Shown here: piece after piece, positions 35,448 through 42,889 of the stretch | How the letters are laid out: the number at the start of each line of letters is the position of its first letter | Position numbering within the stretch: the first letter of the stretch is position 1 | Assembly (NCBI GenBank): GCA_002381645.1 | Contig: DFXE01000012.1 | Span: 62,001 to 126,000, forward strand | Length of the DNA: 64,000 bases | Origin: Bacteroidales bacterium UBA4116 | Lineage (GTDB): Bacteria > Bacteroidota > Bacteroidia > Bacteroidales > Tannerellaceae | Direction: 5' to 3' | The notes under the pieces: model-generated | What the model was told of the DNA's origin: nothing | Databases searched by the model: none | The model's input: the letters and a program-made list of their open reading frames with translations, nothing else | Program-made: the position numbers and the translations under genes

Positions 35448-35463
35448 TGCAAAATAATTCATT

Positions 35464-35471
35464 TATCTTTG
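35464..35471 (+). promoter_or_regulatory. Promoter -7 box for the FtsB/DivIC-like gene
   Basis: TATCTTTG, an exact match, 15 bases before the ATG at 35487. Confidence 0.5.
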
Positions 35472-35486
35472 TGTAAAGATTGATCC

Positions 35487-35792
35487 ATGCAACGACTGAA
35501 AGAGTTTTACCGCAAATATTTATCCCGGATAAATGCCTATTGGCTGGTAACGATCGGATTTGTGGCTCTTACCTTTACGGCGGGAGACAGTAACCTGTAT
35601 AAGAGGTATACATACGATGAAAAAATCCGCAGTCTGGAAAAAGAGATTAAATTCTATGAAGAAGAGATCGAAGTAAACAGTAAAAAACTCAACGACCTGC
35701 ATACCGATAAAGAAGGGCTTGAACGGTTTGCCCGTGAGGAATATTTTATGAAGAAGCCGAATGAAGATATTTTTATTATCAGGAAGAAGTAA
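35487..35792 (+). CDS. Septum formation initiator family protein (FtsB/DivIC-like)
   Basis: A 101-residue bitopic membrane protein: a short basic N-terminus, one transmembrane helix (about 18-33), then a coiled coil (YDEKIRSLEKEIKFYEEEIEVNSKKL) and the end segment LERFAREEYFMKKPNEDIFII. The family partners FtsL and FtsQ at the division septum, and the REEYFMKKPNED stretch is the typical DivIC motif. It is followed without a gap by a small membrane protein gene. Confidence 0.85.
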   Translation: MQRLKEFYRKYLSRINAYWLVTIGFVALTFTAGDSNLYKRYTYDEKIRSLEKEIKFYEEEIEVNSKKLNDLHTDKEGLERFAREEYFMKKPNEDIFIIRKK

Positions 35793-36122
35793 ATGAACCG
35801 GCAGATACGAACCATAGTTTTTAATTTTTCAGCATTGTTGTTGCTGGCCGGTGCCGTGTTATATCTGGTAAAGTTTGAATTTGCTTCTTACCTGTTCGCC
35901 TTGGGTGCCGCGGGTATCGCTATATGCCACCTGACGCTGAATGTCAAAAACCTTGGATTTCGCAGAAGGCGTTTACAGGTTTTTAACGTAATAGCAAGCC
36001 TGCTGATGATTGTAGCATCTTCTTTTATGTTTATGCATCGGAATGAATGGATCCTGTGCTTGACAATAGCCGCCCTTTTGCAGTTATACACGGCATTTGT
36101 TGCACCGAAGGAAAATGAATAA
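35793..36122 (+). CDS. Small multi-pass membrane protein, unknown
   Basis: A 109-residue protein with four hydrophobic segments (about 10-28, 30-46, 60-80 and 84-102) separated by short basic loops (KNLGFRRRRLQ). No family was recognised. It begins on the base after the FtsB-like stop codon, so the two are probably translated together; a link to envelope or division functions is an inference from position only. Confidence 0.7.
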   Translation: MNRQIRTIVFNFSALLLLAGAVLYLVKFEFASYLFALGAAGIAICHLTLNVKNLGFRRRRLQVFNVIASLLMIVASSFMFMHRNEWILCLTIAALLQLYTAFVAPKENE

Positions 36123-36184
36123 ACTCTTATTCTAAATACAGGCAATCTACGGATTGCAATAATTTTATTTGAAAAGACAATACT

Positions 36185-36610
36185 ATGGAGACAAAACATC
36201 TACTAACCGAAAATTCGGATTGGGCCACTGTGGTCGAATTTGCTTACCCAGAGGGAAAGATTGTATCGAGCAAAGGAGAAATCCACATTAAAGTTTCATC
36301 CGGTCAGGTGATCAGGAAATTCTGGTTTGAACATGAAGTCGGGAAAATCGACTGTATTTTTAACGCGAAGCCTACCGCTCCCAATTCTTATACCTATGAA
36401 TCAAATATCATCAAATGCATGGGGAAAGAAAAGGGAACCGTACAGATCAACCAAAACAGGCTTTATTGCAAATTTGTGGTAGTCGATACGCTGATGAACG
36501 GCTTCGAAATTACCATTCACAAAGGCGATATCTGTTATATCGACGGAGCCCTTTATCATGACCAGAAGCTGATCATGACATGGACGGCAACGGCTAATAA
36601 AATGAAATAG
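36185..36610 (+). CDS. Conserved hypothetical protein, beta-rich
   Basis: A 141-residue soluble protein without a signal peptide. Alternating hydrophobic strands (GEIHIKVSSGQVIRKFWFEH, TVQINQNRLYCKFVVVD, FEITIHKGDICYIDG) suggest a beta sandwich or barrel. No motif was recognised and no function is proposed. It lies 62 bp after the small membrane protein gene with no terminator between, and may be part of that unit. A long inverted repeat follows. Confidence 0.65.
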   Translation: METKHLLTENSDWATVVEFAYPEGKIVSSKGEIHIKVSSGQVIRKFWFEHEVGKIDCIFNAKPTAPNSYTYESNIIKCMGKEKGTVQINQNRLYCKFVVVDTLMNGFEITIHKGDICYIDGALYHDQKLIMTWTATANKMK

Positions 36611-36650
36611 TATGGTTGCTGTTTAGCGGTTTACTTAATAACCTTAATCA

Positions 36651-36774
36651 GTAGTTAAAGTAGTTATCACTCGCTTCGCTCGTTAGTAGTCAAGGAGTTA
36701 AGAATGATTCTAATTCCTGATTAACTTCTAAGTTAAAGCTATCTAACTGATAACTATCTGACTACTTTAACTAC
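36651..36774. repeat. Long inverted repeat between convergent genes
   Basis: GTAGTTAAAGTAG (36651-36663) is perfectly complementary to CTACTTTAACTAC (36762-36774). The pairing can continue inward in an imperfect way (GTTATCA with TGATAAC at 36744-36750, after a bulge). The right arm includes the stop codon of the TlpA gene (36771-36773). The interior holds CTCGCTTCGCTCG and further small hairpins. It could be a bidirectional terminator or a short non-coding repeat element. Confidence 0.55.
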
Positions 36775-37763
36775 CGGTTCGGCTGAATAACCTCTTTCAG
36801 TTTATTCTGTAAATCTTCGCCGGTGATATTTCTGGCAATAATGGTTCCCTGCGGATCGAGCAATACATTGGCAGGGATACCGCGTACGCCGTATAAAGCT
36901 GGTATTTCGGAGTCCCAGTATTTGAGGTCGGATAGGTGTGTCCATGTAAGGTTATCATCGGCAATGGCTTTCACCCACTGTTTTTTATCCCTGTCGAGCG
37001 ATATGCCCAATACGGTGAAACCTTTATCGTTATATTCCTGAAAAGCTTTTACCACATTTGGGTTTTCACGGCGGCAAGGCGGGCACCATGCGGCCCAGAA
37101 ATCCACCAGCAGGTATTTTCCTCGGAAATCCGAAAGTGAAACCATTACACCGGTAGTATCCGGTAAAGAAAACTCCGGAGCTGTTTTACCTATCTGTACA
37201 TTCTCCAGTTGAGTGATAATTCCGTCCAGATCGGTTACATAGGGGCATGATGCCAATGATGGCGACAATTTAGCACGGGCCGACTTCAGTTCGTCGAGCG
37301 GCAACTGGTAGGTAAAATAACGGTAAAGGTAGAAGGCGGCGACGGGAGACTCCGGGTATACCGATACCAGACTGTCTATGCTGAATCCGGGCTGATGAAT
37401 TTTCTTCGCATTTCCCAGGAATATATCATTGGCAGGAGATCCTTGTATTGAAGTGATGCCTTTTTCTTCATCCATATGAATGGTCATCGAAGTATTCTCC
37501 AGAAAGAACTGCGAAGGGTATTTCATGTTTTCCGTGGCAATTCCGAATAAGACGGGAGCATCCGCCTGTCCATTGAACGAGAATTTACCGTCTTTGATTT
37601 GTGTTGAATCGGCATTAAAGAACATCTTGTTACGAAAAGATTTCAGATATACTTTTCCTTCGGTAAGCCCGTCTACTTCCCCTTTGATTTGATACCCCCT
37701 TTGTTTTTGTCCGCATCCGGTGAATACCAGAACAATGGATAAGATTAATAATACGTTTTTCAT
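36771..37763 (-). CDS. TlpA-like thiol-disulfide reductase lipoprotein with DUF4369 N-terminus
   Basis: A 330-residue envelope protein. A lipobox (LVFTGC, Cys at residue 17) ends the signal peptide. The N-terminal half is a DUF4369-like beta domain (GYQIKGEVDGLTEGKVYLKSF), and the C-terminal half is a thioredoxin fold with the active site WAAWCPPCRRENP (about 224-236) after LSDFRGKYLLVDF. This two-domain form is common in Bacteroidota and is thought to reduce disulfides of exported proteins. It follows a small exported protein gene by 10 bp. The stop codon lies in the arm of an inverted repeat. Confidence 0.9.
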   Translation of the reverse strand: MKNVLLILSIVLVFTGCGQKQRGYQIKGEVDGLTEGKVYLKSFRNKMFFNADSTQIKDGKFSFNGQADAPVLFGIATENMKYPSQFFLENTSMTIHMDEEKGITSIQGSPANDIFLGNAKKIHQPGFSIDSLVSVYPESPVAAFYLYRYFTYQLPLDELKSARAKLSPSLASCPYVTDLDGIITQLENVQIGKTAPEFSLPDTTGVMVSLSDFRGKYLLVDFWAAWCPPCRRENPNVVKAFQEYNDKGFTVLGISLDRDKKQWVKAIADDNLTWTHLSDLKYWDSEIPALYGVRGIPANVLLDPQGTIIARNITGEDLQNKLKEVIQPNR

Positions 37764-37773
37764 CGTTATGGAT

Positions 37774-38295
37774 TTAATTGTTGTATTTTACAATCTCGAA
37801 TATTCTGGAAATCAGGCGTGAATGTTTCCGCCATGTTTTGGGTTTTATTTCATACCGGATATCTTTTGTTCCCGCCAATGCAAGGGAGTAGGGGGAAGGA
37901 TTGGAATATAAACGGACTAATGTCTCATAAGGAATTGAAATGGAAGCCCGTTGCTGCCACGATTTACCTTTGGGTTGCACATAATACATTATTGCGGTAG
38001 CAGAATAAAGACGATCGCCCGAAGCATCCTGTATAATTACCGAATCTGTTTTAAAAACATTCTCCGTGAAATAAGTAAACGTATAAATTGCCGAATCGTT
38101 GCCCGATAGGTAAGTGATGTCGTATTCAAGTTTTTTGGTAGCCTCCTTGTCATTGCTTATAAATCCTTTAAGGGGATGGATGAAATATACATTACCTTCC
38201 TCCTGCGGGTAAAACGAATAATTCCGGTGAATCTTCTGTGCGGTAACAAAAGAAGAGCAGTAAAGAAGAAGTATAAATAATAAAGTATTTTTCAT
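37774..38295 (-). CDS. Exported protein, unknown
   Basis: A 173-residue protein with a clear signal peptide (MKNTLLFILLLYCSSFVTA-QK). The mature part is rich in strands (KKLEYDITYLSGNDSAIYTF, IRYEIKPKTWRKHSRLI) with no recognised family. It is the first gene of a two-gene operon with the TlpA-like lipoprotein, with a promoter box at 38313-38320, so a periplasmic job alongside the reductase is possible. It has a single cysteine, within the signal peptide, so it is not itself a disulfide protein. Confidence 0.75.
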   Translation of the reverse strand: MKNTLLFILLLYCSSFVTAQKIHRNYSFYPQEEGNVYFIHPLKGFISNDKEATKKLEYDITYLSGNDSAIYTFTYFTENVFKTDSVIIQDASGDRLYSATAIMYYVQPKGKSWQQRASISIPYETLVRLYSNPSPYSLALAGTKDIRYEIKPKTWRKHSRLISRIFEIVKYNN

Positions 38296-38312
38296 TTGAT
38301 TTTTATTTAGGG

Positions 38313-38320
38313 CAAAGATA
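38313..38320 (-). promoter_or_regulatory. Promoter -7 box for the exported protein/TlpA operon
   Basis: The minus strand reads TATCTTTG, 17 bases before the start codon. It directly abuts the terminator of the next upstream gene. Confidence 0.55.
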
Positions 38321-38360
38321 ATAATCGGAGTAATATCATGATAGATAAAACTCCGATTAT
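38321..38360 (-). terminator. Terminator of the TRL-family lipoprotein gene
   Basis: ATAATCGGAGT (38321-38331) and ACTCCGATTAT (38350-38360) form a perfect 11-bp stem, 20 bases after the stop codon on the minus strand. Confidence 0.7.
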
Positions 38361-38380
38361 ATTGCGAATGTAAAGAAATC

Positions 38381-38689
38381 TTATTCCCCGTAAACTATTG
38401 TTTCATAGGTGGTGATGATTCCTAAAATAGTGTAATTACGTTCGTCAACATGACTGATCCTTGTGATTCCGGCTTCTTTTGCAGCGGTCTGGTAGCTTGC
38501 GTCGCCTGTAGCGAACAAACCTAAGATACCTGTAGCTTTACCTTTACCCACTTTAGTTGCAAGTTTGTTGCTTGTTACAGCAGTACCTGATGTAACATCC
38601 GTGTAAATTGCACCCATAACCGGAGATTTGGTAACACCGCAGCTGCAAAGGAATGCGCCGGCAGCTAAACATAACAATAATTTTTTCAT
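38381..38689 (-). CDS. TRL-like family lipoprotein
   Basis: A 102-residue lipoprotein. The signal peptide ends in a lipobox (FLCSC, Cys17). The mature part GAIYTDVTSGTAVTSNKLATKVGKG ... ATGDASYQTAAKEAGITRISHVDERNYTILGI matches the TRL-like family, which was named for a tRNA-linked locus and has no known biochemical role. No tRNA gene is near it here. It is a single-gene unit with its own promoter box (38785-38792) and terminator. Confidence 0.82.
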   Translation of the reverse strand: MKKLLLCLAAGAFLCSCGVTKSPVMGAIYTDVTSGTAVTSNKLATKVGKGKATGILGLFATGDASYQTAAKEAGITRISHVDERNYTILGIITTYETIVYGE

Positions 38690-38784
38690 TATAAGTAGAG
38701 TTTGTTCCTTATTTCCTCTTCAATAAGGAGAGTTAGTTTTTAAAAAACGGTTATTAGAGGATAACCAATAGTCTTTCAGGGGTG

Positions 38785-38792
38785 CAAAATTA
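38785..38792 (-). promoter_or_regulatory. Promoter -7 box for the TRL-like lipoprotein
   Basis: The minus strand reads TAATTTTG, leaving an untranslated leader of about 90 bases. Confidence 0.45.
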
Positions 38793-38894
38793 CATATTTC
38801 CGGGATATGCAAAACTAATTTATGTTAAATTTTTGAACTATTTGAAAAGGAAAAGGTTATATTAGTTATCAGGTTTCACTTAAACGCTTCTCCA

Positions 38895-39596
38895 TTAATT
38901 AGTTCCCAAAACTTTATTTTTAGGCGTTGTAGCAATGAATTCTTTCAGATAAAAAGGTTCGAAATAGGCTGTGTCCACAAATGTATGTGTATTAAATAAT
39001 TCCGTTGATAAAGGGATCATATCAGCCGCTAACGGATAAATATCATCAATAAATACGGCATTAGGGGATAAGATTACTTCTTTGCATTTTGCTGATCCAT
39101 TGCCGAAAAAATAAATTTTATTTTCCTGTAAATAAGAAGAATATGTGTCGTTTGTGACGATGTCGGCGGTCGTTTCCCGTACCTGTTTGAGTTGGTCCGT
39201 ATAGATTGCCGCATAAACTTCCATCCGGCGAGCATCCAGCATGGCACAATATAATGCATCGCCGGAAGCGTTTATTTGCCTGATCGTTTTTGAAGCGATT
39301 ATTTCCAATGTTGGAACACTAATAAGGGGAATACCGTAACCGAAACATAAGCCTTTCGCCATGGATACTCCGATACGTAAACCGGTATAAGAACCGGGGC
39401 CGCTACTTACGGCTACCGCATCTAATTTTAATGATTTTTGCTTAGCGAATGTTAATGCTTCTTCTGCAAAAACGCCAAGCATAGCAGCGTGTGAAGGGCC
39501 ATCCGGCGATACTTTCTCAAATATTAAACGGTTGTCGACAGACAGGGCTACGGAACAAACTGAAGTTGCAGTTTCTATATTAAGGAGGCACGACAT
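38895..39596 (-). CDS. tsaB: tRNA threonylcarbamoyladenosine biosynthesis protein TsaB
   Basis: A partner of TsaD in making the t6A37 modification of ANN-decoding tRNAs. It has 233 residues; the ASKHA-fold N-terminus LLNIETATSVCSVALSVD and the central VSSGPGSYTGLRIGVSMAKGL are diagnostic. A promoter box lies at 39618-39625 and the gene is divergent from yicC. TsaD and TsaE are not in the window. Confidence 0.95.
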   Translation of the reverse strand: MSCLLNIETATSVCSVALSVDNRLIFEKVSPDGPSHAAMLGVFAEEALTFAKQKSLKLDAVAVSSGPGSYTGLRIGVSMAKGLCFGYGIPLISVPTLEIIASKTIRQINASGDALYCAMLDARRMEVYAAIYTDQLKQVRETTADIVTNDTYSSYLQENKIYFFGNGSAKCKEVILSPNAVFIDDIYPLAADMIPLSTELFNTHTFVDTAYFEPFYLKEFIATTPKNKVLGTN

Positions 39597-39617
39597 ATAA
39601 TTATCTTATTTTTAGCG

Positions 39618-39625
39618 CAAAAGTA
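39618..39625 (-). promoter_or_regulatory. Promoter -7 box for tsaB
   Basis: The minus strand reads TACTTTTG, 21 bases before the start codon. Confidence 0.55.
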
Positions 39626-39668
39626 CATTTTTATACTTTATGATTAAATCATAGTAGAAATAAAAAAG

Positions 39669-39676
39669 TACCTTTG
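39669..39676 (+). promoter_or_regulatory. Promoter -7 box for yicC-gmk-nadD
   Basis: TACCTTTG, an exact match, 17 bases before the yicC ATG. Confidence 0.6.
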
Positions 39677-39693
39677 CGTAAATTTAGAACAAA

Positions 39694-40566
39694 ATGATAC
39701 AATCAATGACCGGCTTCGGTAAAGTTACTGCCGAGCTTCCAAACAAAAAAGTAACTGTTGAAATAAAAGCGTTAAACAGTAAGCAGTTGGATATTTCAAC
39801 GCGTATTCCTTCCATATATAAAAGCAAAGAAATGGAAATACGGAGCCGTTTATTGAAAGCCTTAGAACGGGGTAAGGTTGATTTTTCAATGCAGATTGAA
39901 TACATCGGTACCGATACGCCTACGCATATCAATGCCACCGCTTTGGAAAGTTATTATAAGCAGATAACAGAAGTTTCCGGAAAATTAAATATTCCCGTGC
40001 CTGCCGACTGGTTCCAGGTATTGCTCCGTATGCCCGATGTGGTAAAATCGGAGATTGTGGAAGTCGACGAAGAAGAATGGAGCGTTATTCAGCAGACCAT
40101 TGACGATGCCATTAAGCAGCTTCATGATTTCCGCAGGCAGGAGGGTGAAATGTTACAAAAACTGTTTGTGGAAAAAATAGAAAATATATCCGCTCTACTT
40201 TCGGAAATTGAAAAATATGAAGGCGAACGTATAGAAAAGATAAAGGCGCGGATTATGGATAATCTGGAAAAAGTGGCTTCTACGGATTATGATAAGAACC
40301 GTTTCGAACAGGAGATGATCTATTATATCGAAAAGCTGGATGTGAACGAAGAGAAAAACCGCCTTTCCAACCACCTCAAGTATTTTATCGATACCATGGA
40401 AAGCGGCAAAGGACAAGGTAAAAAACTGGGTTTTATTATCCAGGAGATCGGCCGTGAGGTTAATACGCTGGGTTCCAAAAGCAACCATGCGGAAATGCAG
40501 CAGATTGTCGTCCAGATGAAAGATGAAATGGAGCAAATTAAGGAACAGGTTTTAAATGTATTGTAG
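39694..40566 (+). CDS. yicC: YicC family endoribonuclease-like protein
   Basis: A 290-residue cytoplasmic protein. The N-terminus MIQSMTGFGKVTAELPNKKVTVEIKALNSKQLD and the C-terminus GKKLGFIIQEIGREVNTLGSKSNHAEMQQIVVQMKDEMEQIKEQVLN are the two conserved YicC blocks. E. coli YicC is an RNase implicated in RNA turnover. It is 3 bp before gmk and first in a yicC-gmk-nadD operon, an order common in Bacteroidota. Confidence 0.93.
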   Translation: MIQSMTGFGKVTAELPNKKVTVEIKALNSKQLDISTRIPSIYKSKEMEIRSRLLKALERGKVDFSMQIEYIGTDTPTHINATALESYYKQITEVSGKLNIPVPADWFQVLLRMPDVVKSEIVEVDEEEWSVIQQTIDDAIKQLHDFRRQEGEMLQKLFVEKIENISALLSEIEKYEGERIEKIKARIMDNLEKVASTDYDKNRFEQEMIYYIEKLDVNEEKNRLSNHLKYFIDTMESGKGQGKKLGFIIQEIGREVNTLGSKSNHAEMQQIVVQMKDEMEQIKEQVLNVL

Positions 40567-40569
40567 TAT

Positions 40570-41136
40570 ATGTCTGGAAAGCTAATCATATTTTCGGCCC
40601 CGTCGGGGTCAGGAAAATCCACGATTATTAACTATTTGCTAAAACAGGATCTCCGGCTTTGTTTTTCCATATCGGCCACCAGCCGGCCGCCGCGCGGTAC
40701 GGAACAGCATGGTGTGGAATATTATTTTATTTCGCCGGAAGAATTTCGCAGACGCATTGCCAACCACGATTTCCTGGAACATGAAGAAGTGTATGCCGAC
40801 CGATTCTACGGAACATTGAAGGAAGAAGTAGAACGGATATTGGAAAGAGGCGATAATGTTATTTTCGATGTGGATGTGGTAGGTGGCTGCAACATAAAGG
40901 AGTATTACGGTGAACGCGCGCTGTCGGTCTTCATATGTCCGCCGGGTATCGATGAACTCAGGCGGCGGCTGGAGAAGCGAGGTACGGATTCTCCCGAGGT
41001 GATTAACAGCCGTATAGCAAAAGCCGAATATGAACTCACTTTTGCTCCCCGCTTCGATGTGGTTATTACCAATGATGATCTGGAAAAAGCGCAGGCGGAA
41101 GCCCTTTATACCGTAAAAACGTTTCTTCAGGGATGA
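40570..41136 (+). CDS. gmk: Guanylate kinase
   Basis: Phosphorylates GMP to GDP. It has 188 residues; the P-loop reads SAPSGSGKST (residues 9-18), followed by SATSRPPRGTEQHGVEYYFIS for GMP binding and VIFDVDVVGGCNIKEYYGERALSVFI. It overlaps nadD by 4 bases (ATGA), so their translation is coupled. Confidence 0.96.
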   Translation: MSGKLIIFSAPSGSGKSTIINYLLKQDLRLCFSISATSRPPRGTEQHGVEYYFISPEEFRRRIANHDFLEHEEVYADRFYGTLKEEVERILERGDNVIFDVDVVGGCNIKEYYGERALSVFICPPGIDELRRRLEKRGTDSPEVINSRIAKAEYELTFAPRFDVVITNDDLEKAQAEALYTVKTFLQG

Positions 41137-41714
41137 AAAGAACGGGTATATTCTCCGGTTCTTTTAATCCGGTTCATATCGGTCACCTGGCGTTGGCCAA
41201 CTGGTTATGCGAATACCAAGAGCTGGATGAAGTATGGTTTCTGGTTACCCCTCAGAATCCCTTGAAAAAACAAACCGAATTGATTGATGATACGCTTCGC
41301 CTGGAAATGGTAAAAAAGGCGGTAGGTGATTATCCGAAATTCATAGCAAGCGATTTCGAATTCCACTTACCCAAACCTACCTATTCGGTACATACCCTTC
41401 AGGCATTGCGGGATACCTACCCCGGCAACTCTTTTCATTTTATTATGGGAGCCGACAACTGGTCGCTTATTGAACAGTGGAAAGATGCCCGGATATTACT
41501 GAATGAATACCCTATTTTTATTTACCCCCGCCTTGGATATGAAGTATCTATTCCTGCCTGTTATCCCAACATCCGGAAAGTAGACGCTCCCATTATCGAA
41601 ATTTCGTCTTCCTTTATAAGGCAATCTGTAAATGAGGGTAAAGATGTCCGCTTTTTCATACCGGAACCCATCAGGGGATACTTCCCCGGCTGCATCCTTC
41701 ACCTTCCACTTTGA
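41133..41714 (+). CDS. nadD: Nicotinate-nucleotide adenylyltransferase
   Basis: Forms deamido-NAD from nicotinate mononucleotide and ATP. It has 193 residues with GSFNPVHIGHLALA (the T/HxGH nucleotidyl-transfer motif) at residues 8-21 and ISSSFIRQ near the C-terminus. Last gene of the yicC operon. The last codons (His-Leu-Pro-Leu, stop) are formed by the left arm of an inverted repeat at 41699-41710, so a repeat seems to have reached into the gene end. Confidence 0.95.
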   Translation: MKRTGIFSGSFNPVHIGHLALANWLCEYQELDEVWFLVTPQNPLKKQTELIDDTLRLEMVKKAVGDYPKFIASDFEFHLPKPTYSVHTLQALRDTYPGNSFHFIMGADNWSLIEQWKDARILLNEYPIFIYPRLGYEVSIPACYPNIRKVDAPIIEISSSFIRQSVNEGKDVRFFIPEPIRGYFPGCILHLPL

Positions 41715-41757
41715 TGTGTAAGTTGCAGTGAGCCAGTATGAAAGGAGTGGAAGGTGA
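41699..41757. repeat. Inverted repeat, 12-bp perfect arms (IR-A of HU locus)
   Basis: TCACCTTCCACT (41699-41710) and AGTGGAAGGTGA (41746-41757) enclose 35 bases. It spans the nadD stop and ends 4 bp before the convergent HU-HIG-like stop. It shares the CTTCCAC/GTGGAAG core with repeats at 12108-12181 and 42611-42684. It could also act as a bidirectional terminator. Confidence 0.75.
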
Positions 41758-41761
41758 TCTT

Positions 41762-42367
41762 TCACCCCGGCCTCTCTTCTTTCACCGGCATATACAAACT
41801 GTTATGCAATCCGCTTTGCTTTAATTTGCCGTCACTTATAAGCTTTTTCAGGCGGAGGTAGGCGGTGGAAGCGGTCAAACCGCATATCCGCTGAAACTCC
41901 CTGCAAGTGATGTATTCGTGGTTGATGAAATATTTAAAAAGAATTTCTTCAATTTCAATCATGGAAAAAGGATGCGAATGCCTTTTTTCTTTTGCCCGTA
42001 CACAACGAAGCGCCTTGAACTTTTTCTTCATTCCGGCTTCCGGCTTGAAGACAACCGATTTCACCTGTATCGATTCGGCCCGTATCTCCTTGGGCGAATA
42101 AACGGGAGGGCAGGATAGGGTAAGCTGGAAATACCCCAGGCCTTCCAGATGAATGCGGTAACCGTCCGATAACTGGTCCGCCATCAGGCAGGTTAAGGCC
42201 GTCAGTACACCCTTAACATCAGCTGTCGATAAAGTAGATGCTCCGTGTATCATTTCGGCAATAGCGTCGGTTCTCAGTGTGCCGGAAGGAACCACCCGTG
42301 CATGTAGTTTGTGTTTTCCGTCATCGTCCGGCAACGGATTGGGGTAAAAATCGTAATTCAGTCCCAT
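41762..42367 (-). CDS. HU-HIG-like DNA-binding protein with C-terminal winged helix
   Basis: A 201-residue protein. Residues 1 to about 115 form an HU/IHF-like domain of the Bacteroidota HU-HIG type (YDFYPNPLPDDDGKHKLHARVV, then IAEMIHGASTLSTADVKGVLTALTCLMADQLSDGYRIHLEGLGYFQLTL). The C-terminal 70 residues form a winged-helix-like domain (MIEIEEILFKYFINHEYITCREFQRICGLTASTAYLRLKKLISDGKLKQ). It is expected to bind DNA. It is bracketed by an inverted repeat just after its stop and by a four-unit palindrome array 56-137 bp before its start, which suggests it acts on its own flanks. It is not an ordinary nucleoid HU, which is about 90 residues long. Confidence 0.82.
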   Translation of the reverse strand: MGLNYDFYPNPLPDDDGKHKLHARVVPSGTLRTDAIAEMIHGASTLSTADVKGVLTALTCLMADQLSDGYRIHLEGLGYFQLTLSCPPVYSPKEIRAESIQVKSVVFKPEAGMKKKFKALRCVRAKEKRHSHPFSMIEIEEILFKYFINHEYITCREFQRICGLTASTAYLRLKKLISDGKLKQSGLHNSLYMPVKEERPG

Positions 42368-42422
42368 AGTCTTACTGGTTGGTTTATGAATAATTAGTAG
42401 TTTGTTTACAAGCTTTTAATCG

Positions 42423-42504
42423 TTTAACTCCCGTCAAATTTGATTCTAACGACCGTTAAATGAACTTTTAACTCCCGTCAAAATACTTTTTAACTTCCGT
42501 CAAA
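42423..42504. repeat. Array of four 16-bp palindromes, exact 22-bp period (HU locus)
   Basis: Units begin at 42423, 42445, 42467 and 42489: TTTAACTCCCGTCAAA, TCTAACGACCGTTAAA, TTTAACTCCCGTCAAA and TTTAACTTCCGTCAAA, with 6-bp spacers. The layout (four units, 16 bp, 22-bp period) is identical to 11879-11960, and the shared skeleton is TTTnAC-n4-GTnAAA. The position before the HU-HIG-like gene suggests an operator. Confidence 0.85.
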
Positions 42505-42610
42505 AGATTAAAACAACACTGCAAAAATAATAAAAATAGACGAGTAAAAGAATAAAAAGTAGTAACAGAGGAAAGAAATTATAGTTATATAAATTATGAT
42601 AGATGAAAGC

Positions 42611-42684
42611 AACGGTGGAAGATGATCTTCCACCCGTTAATCTCTTTCATATAGGTAGTTATCTCCGAAAGTGGAAGGTGAAGG
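42611..42684. repeat. Dispersed repeat copy 2
   Basis: It begins with a near-perfect hairpin: GGTGGAAGAT, one base, ATCTTCCACC (42614-42634). It ends with GTGGAAGGTGAAGG (42671-42684). It aligns without gaps to 12108-12181. It lies between the HU-locus array and the next lipoprotein gene. Confidence 0.75.
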
Positions 42685-42889
42685 TTAGATCAGAATTTCC
42701 TATGTGCATTCCGTTTTTATACTATTTTACAGATATATAATTGCATTTTTATTTACATAATCCTTTTAAAAGAAAGTTTTCAGTATGCAGCTAAGTGAAT
42801 TGTTATTATATTTGTTGATATTATCAGTATTTTGCATGCTGAATCATATTAGATCTGAAATATGTACATATTATCAACGCCAATATCTT

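Larger units (their letters stand above)
42368..42889. other. Repeat-bearing intergenic region upstream of the HU-HIG-like gene
   Basis: 522 bases with no gene of their own. They contain the palindrome array (42423-42504), an AT-rich middle, a dispersed repeat (42611-42684), and the AT-rich leader of the next lipoprotein gene. No clean TAnnTTTG box was found for either divergent gene. Confidence 0.7.

Noticed and set aside
36185..36610. Signal-peptide or lipoprotein call for the 141-residue protein
   Set aside because: The N-terminus METKHLLTENSDW is polar with no hydrophobic core or lipobox.
41699..42684. Insertion sequence around the HU-HIG-like gene
   Set aside because: There is no transposase or recombinase and no visible target-site duplication. 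Reported instead as a repeat-bracketed module of unknown mobility.
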